Assembly (NCBI RefSeq): GCF_004793975.1
Contig: NZ_SRYB01000002.1
Location: 1 to 64,000 of the forward strand
Length of the DNA: 64,000 nt
Direction: 5' to 3'
DNA from: Lepagella muris
Lineage (GTDB): Bacteria > Bacteroidota > Bacteroidia > Bacteroidales > Muribaculaceae
Below, piece by piece: positions 51,640-59,120 of the stretch. The position numbers and the translations under genes are program-made. How positions within the stretch are numbered: position 1 is the first letter of the stretch; every line of letters begins with the position of its first letter. The notes under the pieces are model-generated. The model made no database searches. It was not told the origin of the DNA and saw only the letters and a program-made list of their open reading frames with translations.

Positions 51640-52815
51640 ATGAGTCAGCAGGATTATAATTTCAGCGATATAGCGCCATACGACGATTCGGAATTTCATG
51701 CAAGAATGGAAAATCTTGTAAAGGAACCCGGATTTTTGCATGCGGTCAACTACATAATGCCGTCGGAGGCAGTCCCTCCTCTCATAGAGGATCTTTTGAA
51801 AATCAATACTAAGGATGATTTCCAGAAGCAAGTGATGTTTCCTTTTCTGGAGATGCTCGCCAAGAAGACCACTTCCGGCATAACGCTTGGGGGCATAAAG
51901 TATCTCAACCCGTCGATGAACTACACGTTTATCACGAATCACCGCGACATTGTGCTCGATGCGTCGTTTCTGAATCTTGCATTCCTGCGAAAGGGGGTGC
52001 CGACATCGGAAGTGGCGATTGGCAACAATCTCCTTATATTCGATTGGATCAATGATCTGGTGAGGCTTAACAAGAGCTTCATCGTGAAGCGCAACACCGG
52101 ATTGCGAGAGGGTCTTGCTGCTGCCAAGAAACTCTCTGCCTATATCCACCACAGCATTCTGGAGAAGAGGGAGTCGGTGTGGATAGCCCAGCGTGAGGGT
52201 CGTGCCAAGGACAGCAGTGATCATACTCAGGAATCCCTTGTCAAGATGCTTGCCATTGCCGGAGAAGGGGAGTTTATCGACAGACTGAAGGAGATTAATC
52301 TTATGCCGGTGTCGATCTCATACGAGTTTGATCCCAACGATTATCTGAAAGTGAGGGAATTCCTTCAGAAACGCCGTGATCCGGATTTCAAGAAATCGCA
52401 GCGTGATGATCTCTTCTCGATGGAGACAGGGTTGCTTCAGTTTAAAGGGAAGGTGCATTTCCAGCTAACTCCAAGAATCAACAGCAAACTTGAGCAGATA
52501 GGGGATTTTCATGACAATAACCGTGCCGCCAAGCACGTGTGCAGCCTTATTGACCAGGCTATACACAGGAGTTATGAGATCTTTGAGATAAACTACGTGG
52601 CATTTGATCTCCTTCATGATACGGATCGCTTCGCGCGAAAATATACGCCGGAGAAGAAAGAGGAGATAATAAAATATTTCAATAGCCAGCTTGACAAGGT
52701 GGATCTTGCCGACGTGACGGACGAGGAGCGTGATTTCATGTGGGAGATGATGCTCACCATGTATTCCAATCCGCTCCGTAACAAGCTGAGATCGCTTCTT
52801 GGAGGCATGGAATAA
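51640..52815 (+). CDS. Glycerol-phosphate acyltransferase-like protein
   Basis: A 391-residue protein of the PlsC/lysophosphatidic acid acyltransferase superfamily in its Bacteroidetes form. The catalytic block is YTFITNHRDIVLDASFLN, a variant of the usual NHxxxxD with His and nearby Asp. Further blocks fit the fold: SFIVKRNTGLREGL, SVWIAQREGRAKDSSDHTQ (the EGxR-like substrate motif) and LMPVSISYEFDP. No clear transmembrane helix is seen. It probably acylates a glycerol-phosphate-type or lipid substrate; which one is not decided. Confidence 0.8.
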   Translation: MSQQDYNFSDIAPYDDSEFHARMENLVKEPGFLHAVNYIMPSEAVPPLIEDLLKINTKDDFQKQVMFPFLEMLAKKTTSGITLGGIKYLNPSMNYTFITNHRDIVLDASFLNLAFLRKGVPTSEVAIGNNLLIFDWINDLVRLNKSFIVKRNTGLREGLAAAKKLSAYIHHSILEKRESVWIAQREGRAKDSSDHTQESLVKMLAIAGEGEFIDRLKEINLMPVSISYEFDPNDYLKVREFLQKRRDPDFKKSQRDDLFSMETGLLQFKGKVHFQLTPRINSKLEQIGDFHDNNRAAKHVCSLIDQAIHRSYEIFEINYVAFDLLHDTDRFARKYTPEKKEEIIKYFNSQLDKVDLADVTDEERDFMWEMMLTMYSNPLRNKLRSLLGGME

Positions 52816-52834
52816 GAATTAAAAATATACCCCT

Positions 52835-54094
52835 ATGAGAATACCGGTATTGGCAGCAGTTGTGCTTTTCGTTTTAAGTTTTCTGATCGACGTCTATATT
52901 TATTCCGATGTGCGTACAGCCACCCGCAAGCGTGGTGCACGATTGGCATACATAGTCAGCACATTATTGTGCTGGTCGCTTCTTGTGGTCATAATGTGTA
53001 TGCCTAAGAGATCGGAGGAATCCGACCTTCTTCCGGTGATGTGGATGCTATATACCTATCTTTCCATTTATATGGGTAAGATAGGCTACGTATTGTGCTC
53101 ATTGGCGGGTAGGCTTGGGTCGTTGTTTGCAAAGAAAAAAAGTTATCCTTCCTACCGGAGAAAGGCCCCGCGCAGAGGTTCACGTATATGTGGTGTGGTG
53201 GTAGGCGGTCTGCTTTTCCTTTCGATGTGGTGGGGAGTGATCTACACCCGCAATCATATAGAGGTGGTTCCTATTGAGGTGTCGTCGGCGCAGATTCCTG
53301 AATCATTCAATGGCTACAGGATAGTCCAGATAAGCGACCTGCATGTAGGCACGTGGGGGAATGATACCTCTTTCATTTCGGAACTGGTGGACTCTGTCAA
53401 CAGTCTGCATCCTGATCTGATAGTCTTCACGGGCGATCTTGTGAACCGTCATACAAAGGAGATGGTTCCGTTTATATCGGAACTGTCGCGCCTGAAAGCT
53501 CCCGACGGTGTACTGTCGATTCTCGGCAACCATGACTATGGTGATTACATGAATTGGAAGACACCCGCCGACAGGGAACGCAACAATAAACTCATGGCAA
53601 TCTATCAGAAAAAGATGGGTTGGGATCTCCTTAACAATACGCGCCGGTTTATTGTCAATGGTGCGGACAGTATCGTGGTGATAGGGGTGGAGAATGTAGG
53701 GGATGCCCCCTTCCCGATATACGGGGATCTTGAGAAGGCTCTCCCTTCATCAAAAGATTCCATCTTTCATCAGAACGACAACCGTTTTAAGATTTTGCTG
53801 ACCCATAATCCGGCACATTGGGAAATGGAGGTGGCAGACAATACAAATATCGGGCTTACGCTTTCAGGACATACTCATGCCATGCAGGTGGAGACGAATC
53901 TGTTCGGATGGAGATGGTCTCCGGCACAGTTCCGCTATGAACTATGGGGCGGTTATTTCAATCGTCTCAACAAGCAGGGTCGTCCAGTCGGTCTGTACGT
54001 AAATATAGGAGCCGGAGAGGTAGGAATGCCGGCACGTCTTTTCCGTGCATATCCTGAAATCACGCTGATCACGCTACGTCATGCGGATAAATGA
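52835..54094 (+). CDS. Membrane metallophosphoesterase
   Basis: A 419-residue protein with three N-terminal transmembrane helices (about 1-20, 33-52, 63-85), a basic loop, a fourth helix near 127-147, and a calcineurin-like phosphoesterase domain. All metal motifs are present: SDLHVGTWG (about 166), TGDLVNR (about 197), LGNHDYGD (about 229), LTHNPAHW (about 322) and LSGHTHAMQ (about 343). It resembles YaeI/YkuE-type enzymes that act on lipid-linked substrates such as UDP-sugar lipids. It lies 20 bases after the acyltransferase gene. Confidence 0.9.
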   Translation: MRIPVLAAVVLFVLSFLIDVYIYSDVRTATRKRGARLAYIVSTLLCWSLLVVIMCMPKRSEESDLLPVMWMLYTYLSIYMGKIGYVLCSLAGRLGSLFAKKKSYPSYRRKAPRRGSRICGVVVGGLLFLSMWWGVIYTRNHIEVVPIEVSSAQIPESFNGYRIVQISDLHVGTWGNDTSFISELVDSVNSLHPDLIVFTGDLVNRHTKEMVPFISELSRLKAPDGVLSILGNHDYGDYMNWKTPADRERNNKLMAIYQKKMGWDLLNNTRRFIVNGADSIVVIGVENVGDAPFPIYGDLEKALPSSKDSIFHQNDNRFKILLTHNPAHWEMEVADNTNIGLTLSGHTHAMQVETNLFGWRWSPAQFRYELWGGYFNRLNKQGRPVGLYVNIGAGEVGMPARLFRAYPEITLITLRHADK

Positions 54095-54142
54095 CGTATG
54101 AGGGATTAAGCGCATGACTATAGATTTTGAGAGTCGGATATT

Positions 54143-54544
54143 ATGCATACGCAAGATATTTCAGTAGTATTGAGTCTCGGTTCGAATTGTGGCGACAGGG
54201 AAAGATCGGTGGGTGAGGCTATGACGTGGCTCTCCGGCATACTCGGCGACTACATGGAATCGGAGATATATGAGACGTTGCCGGTAGGACATTCCGGAGC
54301 CAATTATATGAATGCAGTTGTGTCTGGCAGTTATCCGGGCAGTCTGTCAGATCTGGAGATGGCATGCAAGGAATATGAACGCAGTTGTGGCAGGGATGAA
54401 GAGTCACGACGGGAGAAACGGGTGCCGGTCGACGTGGATATCGTCATGGCGGACGGCGAGATATTGCGTTCTCGGGATTATGCCTGCTCATTTTTCCAGC
54501 AAGGCTACAGGCAATTGACAGATAATGAAAAAGCAGGTCGGTGA
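54143..54544 (+). CDS. folK: HPPK-like folate pyrophosphokinase, short form
   Basis: A 133-residue FolK-like protein, transferring pyrophosphate to hydroxymethyl-dihydropterin. VVLSLGSNCGDRERSVGEAMTWL is the family N-terminus, and ETLPVGHSGANYMNAVVSG fits. The usual RxPRxxDxDI block is replaced by KRVPVDVDIVMADGEIL, keeping the Asp pair, and the C-terminus is shorter than the usual 160 residues. The last ten codons and the stop lie inside a 26-bp terminator stem, so the C-terminal sequence is shaped by the repeat. Confidence 0.8.
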   Translation: MHTQDISVVLSLGSNCGDRERSVGEAMTWLSGILGDYMESEIYETLPVGHSGANYMNAVVSGSYPGSLSDLEMACKEYERSCGRDEESRREKRVPVDVDIVMADGEILRSRDYACSFFQQGYRQLTDNEKAGR

Positions 54545-54570
54545 GACCTGCTTTTTCATTATCTGTCAAT
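54514..54570. terminator. 26-bp terminator hairpin overlapping the folK end
   Basis: Perfect 26-bp stem (54514-54539 with 54545-54570) and a five-base loop GGTGA containing the folK stop codon. The core is AAAAAGCAGGTC/GACCTGCTTTTT; the outer part is TTGACAGATAATG, which joins the word array that follows. It works in both directions. Confidence 0.85.
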
Positions 54571-54658
54571 CTAATCTGTCAAATTGTCATAATTGTCAAT
54601 TTGTCAAATTGACAGAATTGACAGAATTGACAGAATCGTCAAATTGACAATTGTCAAT
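54564..54658. repeat. TGTCAA/TTGACA palindromic stutter array
   Basis: Successive TGTCAAT-type words turn into TTGACAGAA words (three in tandem), and the array ends with TTGACAATTGTCAA. It fills the whole gap between convergent folK and the LptF/G gene. The LptF/G stop codon TGA is part of the last TTGACA word. It is related in word, not in order, to 1826-1935. Confidence 0.85.
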
Positions 54659-55904
54659 ATTTTGAGGCTCGGTAGTAGAGGTAGATTCCGATAGCCAGAT
54701 ACACGAGGTTTGGGATTTCCATCGCAATGAACGGTGTTGTGAGTCCGGATATGGCGAATGTACTGGTCACGGTAGAGAAGAGTATATAGCTGAAACTCAA
54801 TCCGAGACCGATGCCGATGTTGACGCCCATTCCACCCTTCACCTTTCGCGAAGATAGCGACATGCCGATCAATGTGAGGATGAAGGCGGCAGCTGTTGAG
54901 GCTATACGTTTCTCCTTCTCGATCTCAAACGCCTTTATGTTTGCCACGCCTCTCATCTTCTGCTTCTCTATATATTCGGTAAGCTGCGGAGTGGTAAGGG
55001 TTTCCTGGTCATTTACTGAAATCATGAAGTCGCGGGGTTCAAAGGGTATGATTGTGTCGAGTTTCGCCCCCTTTTTGATAGTCTCCTTCATGCCGTCAAA
55101 ATCACGTGTCATGTAGTCCATCAGAATCCAATGATAGGTTCTTGTGGTGTCATAGCGGGCGGTCATGGCGGTAGTCCTTGATTTCAGTTCCTTTCCATCA
55201 AATTTATCAAGTGAGAAACGGTAGCCGGTCTTGTTGCGGTCTTCAAACCTTCCGATAAAAGCCACTACACCGGGCGACACCTGCAGCTGAACGTTGGCAT
55301 TGCTCTCCACCTTCTTATTCTTCACATATTTGTTGGTATATGCTATTCTCTTGATGTTGGTGGGAGGGATTATGTAATTGCTCAGCGCAAATGTCATCGC
55401 AGCAATTATTGCCGCGCCTATCATGTAGGGTCGCAGAAGGCGGCTGAAACTTATTCCGCTTGACAGGATGGCTATTATCTCGGAATTGGCAGCCATTTTC
55501 GAAGTGAAGAATATGACTGCGATAAAGACGAAGAGCGGGATCAGCTGGTTAGCGAAATAAGGGATGAACGAGAAGAAATAGTCGAATATTGTCTCGCTCA
55601 GCGGTGCGGTGAGGAAGGCATCCAGTTTCTCCGTGATGTCAAACATGGCTATTACCGCCAGGAAGAGCATCGTGGAGAGAAAGAATGTGCCGAGAAACTT
55701 CTTGAGTATATATAAGTCGATTATATATAATCGGAAGGGATTGTGCCACCGTCTCTTCTTCTTATCCTTCTTTTTAGCAGCCACGTCAACCACCTCCGCT
55801 GCTGTTGTCTCCATCGTAGCAACCGGATTCTCCTCGTTGGCAATGGGATTCTCTTCGTTGGCGGTTGAAATCTCCTCGTCAGATATTTTGTTATCTTTTT
55901 TCAT
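54654..55904 (-). CDS. LptF/LptG-family lipopolysaccharide export permease
   Basis: A 416-residue YjgP/YjgQ permease, the inner-membrane part of the LPS export ABC transporter. After a charged N-terminal tail come two helices with FLSTMLFLAVIAMFDI and YFANQLIPLFVFIAVIFFTSKM, the conserved ANSEIIAILSSGISFSRLLRP, a periplasmic jellyroll (about 190-300), and C-terminal helices (TAAAFILTLIGMSLSSRK; FIAMEIPNLVYLAIGIYLYY). Bacteroidetes usually encode LptF/G forms in pairs; which one this is cannot be told. The tail holds a seven-residue duplication ANEENPI/ANEENPV. It begins 21 bases after tgt ends, likely one operon. Confidence 0.93.
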   Translation of the reverse strand: MKKDNKISDEEISTANEENPIANEENPVATMETTAAEVVDVAAKKKDKKKRRWHNPFRLYIIDLYILKKFLGTFFLSTMLFLAVIAMFDITEKLDAFLTAPLSETIFDYFFSFIPYFANQLIPLFVFIAVIFFTSKMAANSEIIAILSSGISFSRLLRPYMIGAAIIAAMTFALSNYIIPPTNIKRIAYTNKYVKNKKVESNANVQLQVSPGVVAFIGRFEDRNKTGYRFSLDKFDGKELKSRTTAMTARYDTTRTYHWILMDYMTRDFDGMKETIKKGAKLDTIIPFEPRDFMISVNDQETLTTPQLTEYIEKQKMRGVANIKAFEIEKEKRIASTAAAFILTLIGMSLSSRKVKGGMGVNIGIGLGLSFSYILFSTVTSTFAISGLTTPFIAMEIPNLVYLAIGIYLYYRASKY

Positions 55905-55925
55905 TATTGGAATGGTCGGTTAATC

Positions 55926-57056
55926 TTATAATCTGCGGGTGACGCGTTCCACCATTTCGGTCTTCCAAGATTTGAAATCGCCTGCGATGATATGTCGGCG
56001 TGCCTCTTTTACGAGCCAAAGATAGAAAGCGAGATTATGCACCGAAGCAATCTGCATTGCGAGCAGTTCCTGGCTTACAAAGAGATGCCTTACGTATGCC
56101 TTGGAATACACCTCGTCTACCCAAGCCGCTCCCCCTTCATCAAGAGGGGAATAATCGTCAGCCCATTTCTTATTGCGCATGTTCATTATGCCGTTGCGGG
56201 TGAATAGCATACCGTTTCGTCCATTGCGTGTCGGCATAACGCAGTCCATCATGTCTACTCCACGGTCGATGGCCTCAAGGATATTGGCAGGTGTGCCCAC
56301 TCCCATCAGATAGCGAGGTTTGTCGGTGGGAAGAATATCGTTGACCACCTCAATCATCTCATACATCTTTTCCGTAGGTTCGCCTACGGCAAGTCCACCG
56401 ATAGCATTCCCTTCTGCACCGAGGTCGGCGATATGCTTGGCGGCTTCCCGACGTAGTTCAGGATATACGCAACCCTGCACGATTGGGAAATATGCCTGAC
56501 GATAGCCATACAGCCCCTCCGTCTCCTTGTATCGCTTCCAACCGCGTTCGAGCCAGCGTTGGGTAAGAGCCAGCGATTTCTTTGCATAGTCAAGATCGGC
56601 GGTGCCGGGGGTGCATTCATCAAGAGCCATCATTATGTCGGCACCGATCACTCTCTGTATGTCGACCACACCCTCCGGAGTGAAGAGATGTTTTGAGCCG
56701 TCGATATGGCTCCTGAACCATGCTCCTTCCTCTTTCAGCTTACGGTTGGACGACAGCGAGAACACTTGGAAACCACCGGAATCGGTTAGGATAGGGCGTT
56801 CCCATCCGTTGAATTTATGAAGTCCACCGGCATTCCTAAGAATGTCGAGCCCGGGGCGTAGGTAAAGATGATAAGTATTGCCGAGAATAATCTTGGCATC
56901 GATATCGTCACGCAATTCTCTCATGTGGACAGCCTTGACACTTCCTACAGTGCCAACGGGCATGAATATGGGAGTGGGTATCTTACCATGGTCGGTGGTT
57001 ATCTCGCCGGCGCGGGCGTTGGTATGCGGGGCGGTAGCTTCTATTTTGAAATCCAT
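55926..57056 (-). CDS. tgt: tRNA-guanine transglycosylase
   Basis: A 376-residue Tgt exchanging guanine 34 for a queuosine precursor in GUN-anticodon tRNAs. Seen: MPVGTVGSVKAVHMRELRD, GNTYHLYLRPG, LTDSGGFQVFSL (catalytic Asp), DIMMALDECTPG, IGGLAVGEPTEKMYEMI, RYLMGVGTP and DMMDCVMPTRNGRNGMLFTRNG. The cysteine zinc motif of the E. coli enzyme (CxCxxC after ADDxxPLD) is absent: the segment reads DDYSPLDEGGAAWVDEVYSKAYVRH. ATG 57056 (MDFKIEATAPHTNARAG) is used; 28 upstream codons lie in the promoter leader. Confidence 0.94.
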   Translation of the reverse strand: MDFKIEATAPHTNARAGEITTDHGKIPTPIFMPVGTVGSVKAVHMRELRDDIDAKIILGNTYHLYLRPGLDILRNAGGLHKFNGWERPILTDSGGFQVFSLSSNRKLKEEGAWFRSHIDGSKHLFTPEGVVDIQRVIGADIMMALDECTPGTADLDYAKKSLALTQRWLERGWKRYKETEGLYGYRQAYFPIVQGCVYPELRREAAKHIADLGAEGNAIGGLAVGEPTEKMYEMIEVVNDILPTDKPRYLMGVGTPANILEAIDRGVDMMDCVMPTRNGRNGMLFTRNGIMNMRNKKWADDYSPLDEGGAAWVDEVYSKAYVRHLFVSQELLAMQIASVHNLAFYLWLVKEARRHIIAGDFKSWKTEMVERVTRRL

Positions 57057-57163
57057 CGGATGATTATATGATATTAAAAATGAATATGACAAGGAGATGC
57101 ACTCAATCGGTCGGAATACGATATTCAACTGTCGCGACAACTCCGTATCGTGTAAATCAACTG

Positions 57164-57195
57164 CAAAGTTACTTCAAACGGAGTTAAAACGCAAA
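57164..57195 (-). promoter_or_regulatory. Promoter of tgt-lptF/G
   Basis: Minus strand TTTG (57192-57195), 20-bp spacer, TAACTTTG (57164-57171). The leader would be about 100 nt. Confidence 0.75.
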
Positions 57196-57225
57196 TTAAT
57201 TATGCGCGAAGCGCGCTTCACGCAA

Positions 57226-57376
57226 TGTAACAAGTCACAAGTGATAAGTAACAAGTAACATGTAACAGGTGACATGTTACTTGTGATGTGTAGAAAAACA
57301 GAAGCAATATAATCGGTAGTCGCCGATTATATTGCTTCAGCCTTATTACTTGTTACGTATTATTTGTTACATGTTA
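57226..57376. repeat. GTAACA/TGTTAC palindromic stutter array with central hairpin
   Basis: Words GTAACA(A/T)G and their complement run from 57226 to 57288 and from 57342 to 57376, around the terminator hairpin at 57301-57338. The last word supplies the GH109 stop codon (TAA, complement of 57374-57376). A short palindrome GAAGCGCGCTTC (57209-57220) lies just before. Confidence 0.8.
57301..57338 (-). terminator. Terminator after the GH109 gene
   Basis: Perfect 16-bp stem GAAGCAATATAATCGG/CCGATTATATTGCTTC with a 6-base loop, followed on the minus strand by GTTTTTC. Confidence 0.8.
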
Positions 57377-58780
57377 CTTTGCGCTTGGCATATAAGCATG
57401 TCGGTAGCCTTTTATCTTGTTCCAGGCACCACGGGTAAAGTCGGGGAATGCTACGGGCGCAGAACCGTTCTCAATGGATATTGCACTCAGAGGTGCCATC
57501 GCACTCCATTCTGCGAGGTCATATACGTCCATATCGAGAGGCAGACCGTTGCGCAGACAGTAAACGAGACGATAGTCCATGATGAAGTCCATGCCACCAT
57601 GACCGCCAACGTCCTGAGCCATCTCGCCGATCTCCTTGATGATAGGATGGGTATATTTCTTTGTGAGAGCCTCCTGCTGTTCATCGGAGATCCATCTGTG
57701 CATATTGAGGTTCTCATGATCAGGAATAATGGTTGAATCCATCTGCTCGGGTTGGAAAGCATATCCCTCTCTCGGATATTTATTCGCAAAACCCTTTGTG
57801 CCGGTCAGCTGATACATACGGGAGTAGGGACGCGGATTCATCACGTCATGCTGGATATGGATTGTCTTGCCGTTCTCTGTGCGCATCATTGTCATTGTAT
57901 GGTCGCCGTTGGCAAATGATTCGGGGGCAGAGCCTGTTGCTTCTTTCACGAGTTCCGGACCGGTCACGGCTTTTGTGTCCATAGCCACGAGCGTGTTTAT
58001 CTTGTCGCCACGGTGAATGTCGAGAAGCTGGCAGGCGGGACCAAGACCATGAGTGGGATATACGTCGCCACGATGCTCCTTATTGAAGTCAAGACGCCAG
58101 TTGTTCCAATATTCACCCCAGAACTCTTTCAGATTGTGGATATAGCTCCCCTCGGTATGAAGAATCTCACCGAACAGTCCTTGCTGCGCCATGTTGAGAG
58201 TGTTAAGCTCAAAGAAATCATACACGCAGTTCTCCAGCATCATGCAATGCTTGCGCGTTTTCTCGGAAGTGTTTACGAGAGCCCAGATCTCATCGAGAGA
58301 AGTTGCGGCGGGCACCTCGATAGCCACGTGTTTGCCATTCTCCATTGAGTATAGTCCCATGGGAGCATGATTTTTCCAATCAGTGACGATATAGACGAGA
58401 TTGAGATCATCCCTTTCCACGAGTTTTTTCCAGGCATCTTCCGAGCCGTAATAAGCAGCGGCGCGTGGCATACCTCTTTTATCGAGAATCTTCTGCGTAT
58501 CCTCCACTCTTGATGAATCGATGTCGCAAAGAGCTACCACCTTAGTGCCCGGAATATAAGTGAACCGTTCGACGGCATCCGGACCTCTCATACCGAGACC
58601 GATAAAACCGACGCGGACTGTATCAATCGGTTCGGCTGCAAAGCCGACCATATCCTCTTGTCCGGCGGGACGTTCCGGAATCTCAGTCTCTATGACAGCA
58701 GATTGTGGAGCCTTATCAGCACATGCAGCCATAAGTCCGGCAGTGCACGCTCCTAACAGAAGTTTGTTGGTAAGATTCAT
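57374..58780 (-). CDS. GH109-type Gfo/Idh/MocA lipoprotein
   Basis: A 468-residue lipoprotein (lipobox LMAAC, lipid Cys20) with the NAD-dependent fold of Gfo/Idh/MocA oxidoreductases, of the glycoside hydrolase 109 type. GH109 enzymes such as alpha-N-acetylgalactosaminidase cut by an NAD-assisted oxidation-elimination mechanism. Seen: VRVGFIGLGMRGPDAVERF (NAD loop GLGMRG), VALCDID, NGKHVAIEVPAATSLDE, LHTEGSYIHNL and HRGDVYPTHGLGPACQLLDIHRGD. It may release GalNAc from mucin-type glycans, but specificity in GH109 varies. It stands alone, with its own promoter and terminator. Confidence 0.9.
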   Translation of the reverse strand: MNLTNKLLLGACTAGLMAACADKAPQSAVIETEIPERPAGQEDMVGFAAEPIDTVRVGFIGLGMRGPDAVERFTYIPGTKVVALCDIDSSRVEDTQKILDKRGMPRAAAYYGSEDAWKKLVERDDLNLVYIVTDWKNHAPMGLYSMENGKHVAIEVPAATSLDEIWALVNTSEKTRKHCMMLENCVYDFFELNTLNMAQQGLFGEILHTEGSYIHNLKEFWGEYWNNWRLDFNKEHRGDVYPTHGLGPACQLLDIHRGDKINTLVAMDTKAVTGPELVKEATGSAPESFANGDHTMTMMRTENGKTIHIQHDVMNPRPYSRMYQLTGTKGFANKYPREGYAFQPEQMDSTIIPDHENLNMHRWISDEQQEALTKKYTHPIIKEIGEMAQDVGGHGGMDFIMDYRLVYCLRNGLPLDMDVYDLAEWSAMAPLSAISIENGSAPVAFPDFTRGAWNKIKGYRHAYMPSAK

Positions 58781-58848
58781 AATGTTGTTGTCTAAAAGTA
58801 ATTTAGAAGTTGCGAAAGATTATATTGGCAGCCGATAGCCACCATCTG

Positions 58849-58856
58849 CAAATTTA
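58849..58856 (-). promoter_or_regulatory. GH109 promoter -7 element
   Basis: TAAATTTG on the minus strand, about 69 bases before the ATG; a TTG lies 16 bases upstream, short of ideal spacing. Confidence 0.5.
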
Positions 58857-58921
58857 CACAAAATCTCTGAAACAATACCATAAAAATCATTGAAAATACG
58901 CGATTATAAGCGATTATTTTA

Positions 58922-58929
58922 TAACTTTG
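58922..58929 (+). promoter_or_regulatory. Promoter -7 element of the export operon
   Basis: TAACTTTG, giving a leader of about 185 nt before the TolC-like gene. The -33 element is unclear. The divergent gap 58781-59120 holds this, the GH109 promoter and one perfect hairpin. Confidence 0.5.
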
Positions 58930-58976
58930 TAATCAACGGGATTCATCATGCATTAGGTATATCATGGCTCGGAATG

Positions 58977-59013
58977 TGTGCGGAATCACACGCAGAGCGT
59001 GTGATTCCGCACA
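58977..59013. repeat. Perfect 17-bp palindromic hairpin in the export-operon leader
   Basis: TGTGCGGAATCACACGC, loop AGA, then the exact complement. There is no T run, so it is not a simple terminator. It lies about 45 bases downstream of the predicted transcription start and 108 bases before the start codon. It could be a leader structure, a protein-binding site or a REP-like repeat. Confidence 0.75.
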
Positions 59014-59120
59014 TCTCCACTCAGCCTATATCGGATGCAATTTATTGAGCTATAGGATAATATGAGTTTGGCATGAGGTTTGATTATTAAGTGGGTAAAA
59101 TTAACACTGATAACTACATC

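Noticed and set aside
54564..54658. Iteron-type replication origin from repeated TTGACA words
   Set aside because: No replication gene is near, the words are palindromic about a terminator, and similar arrays occur elsewhere after genes.
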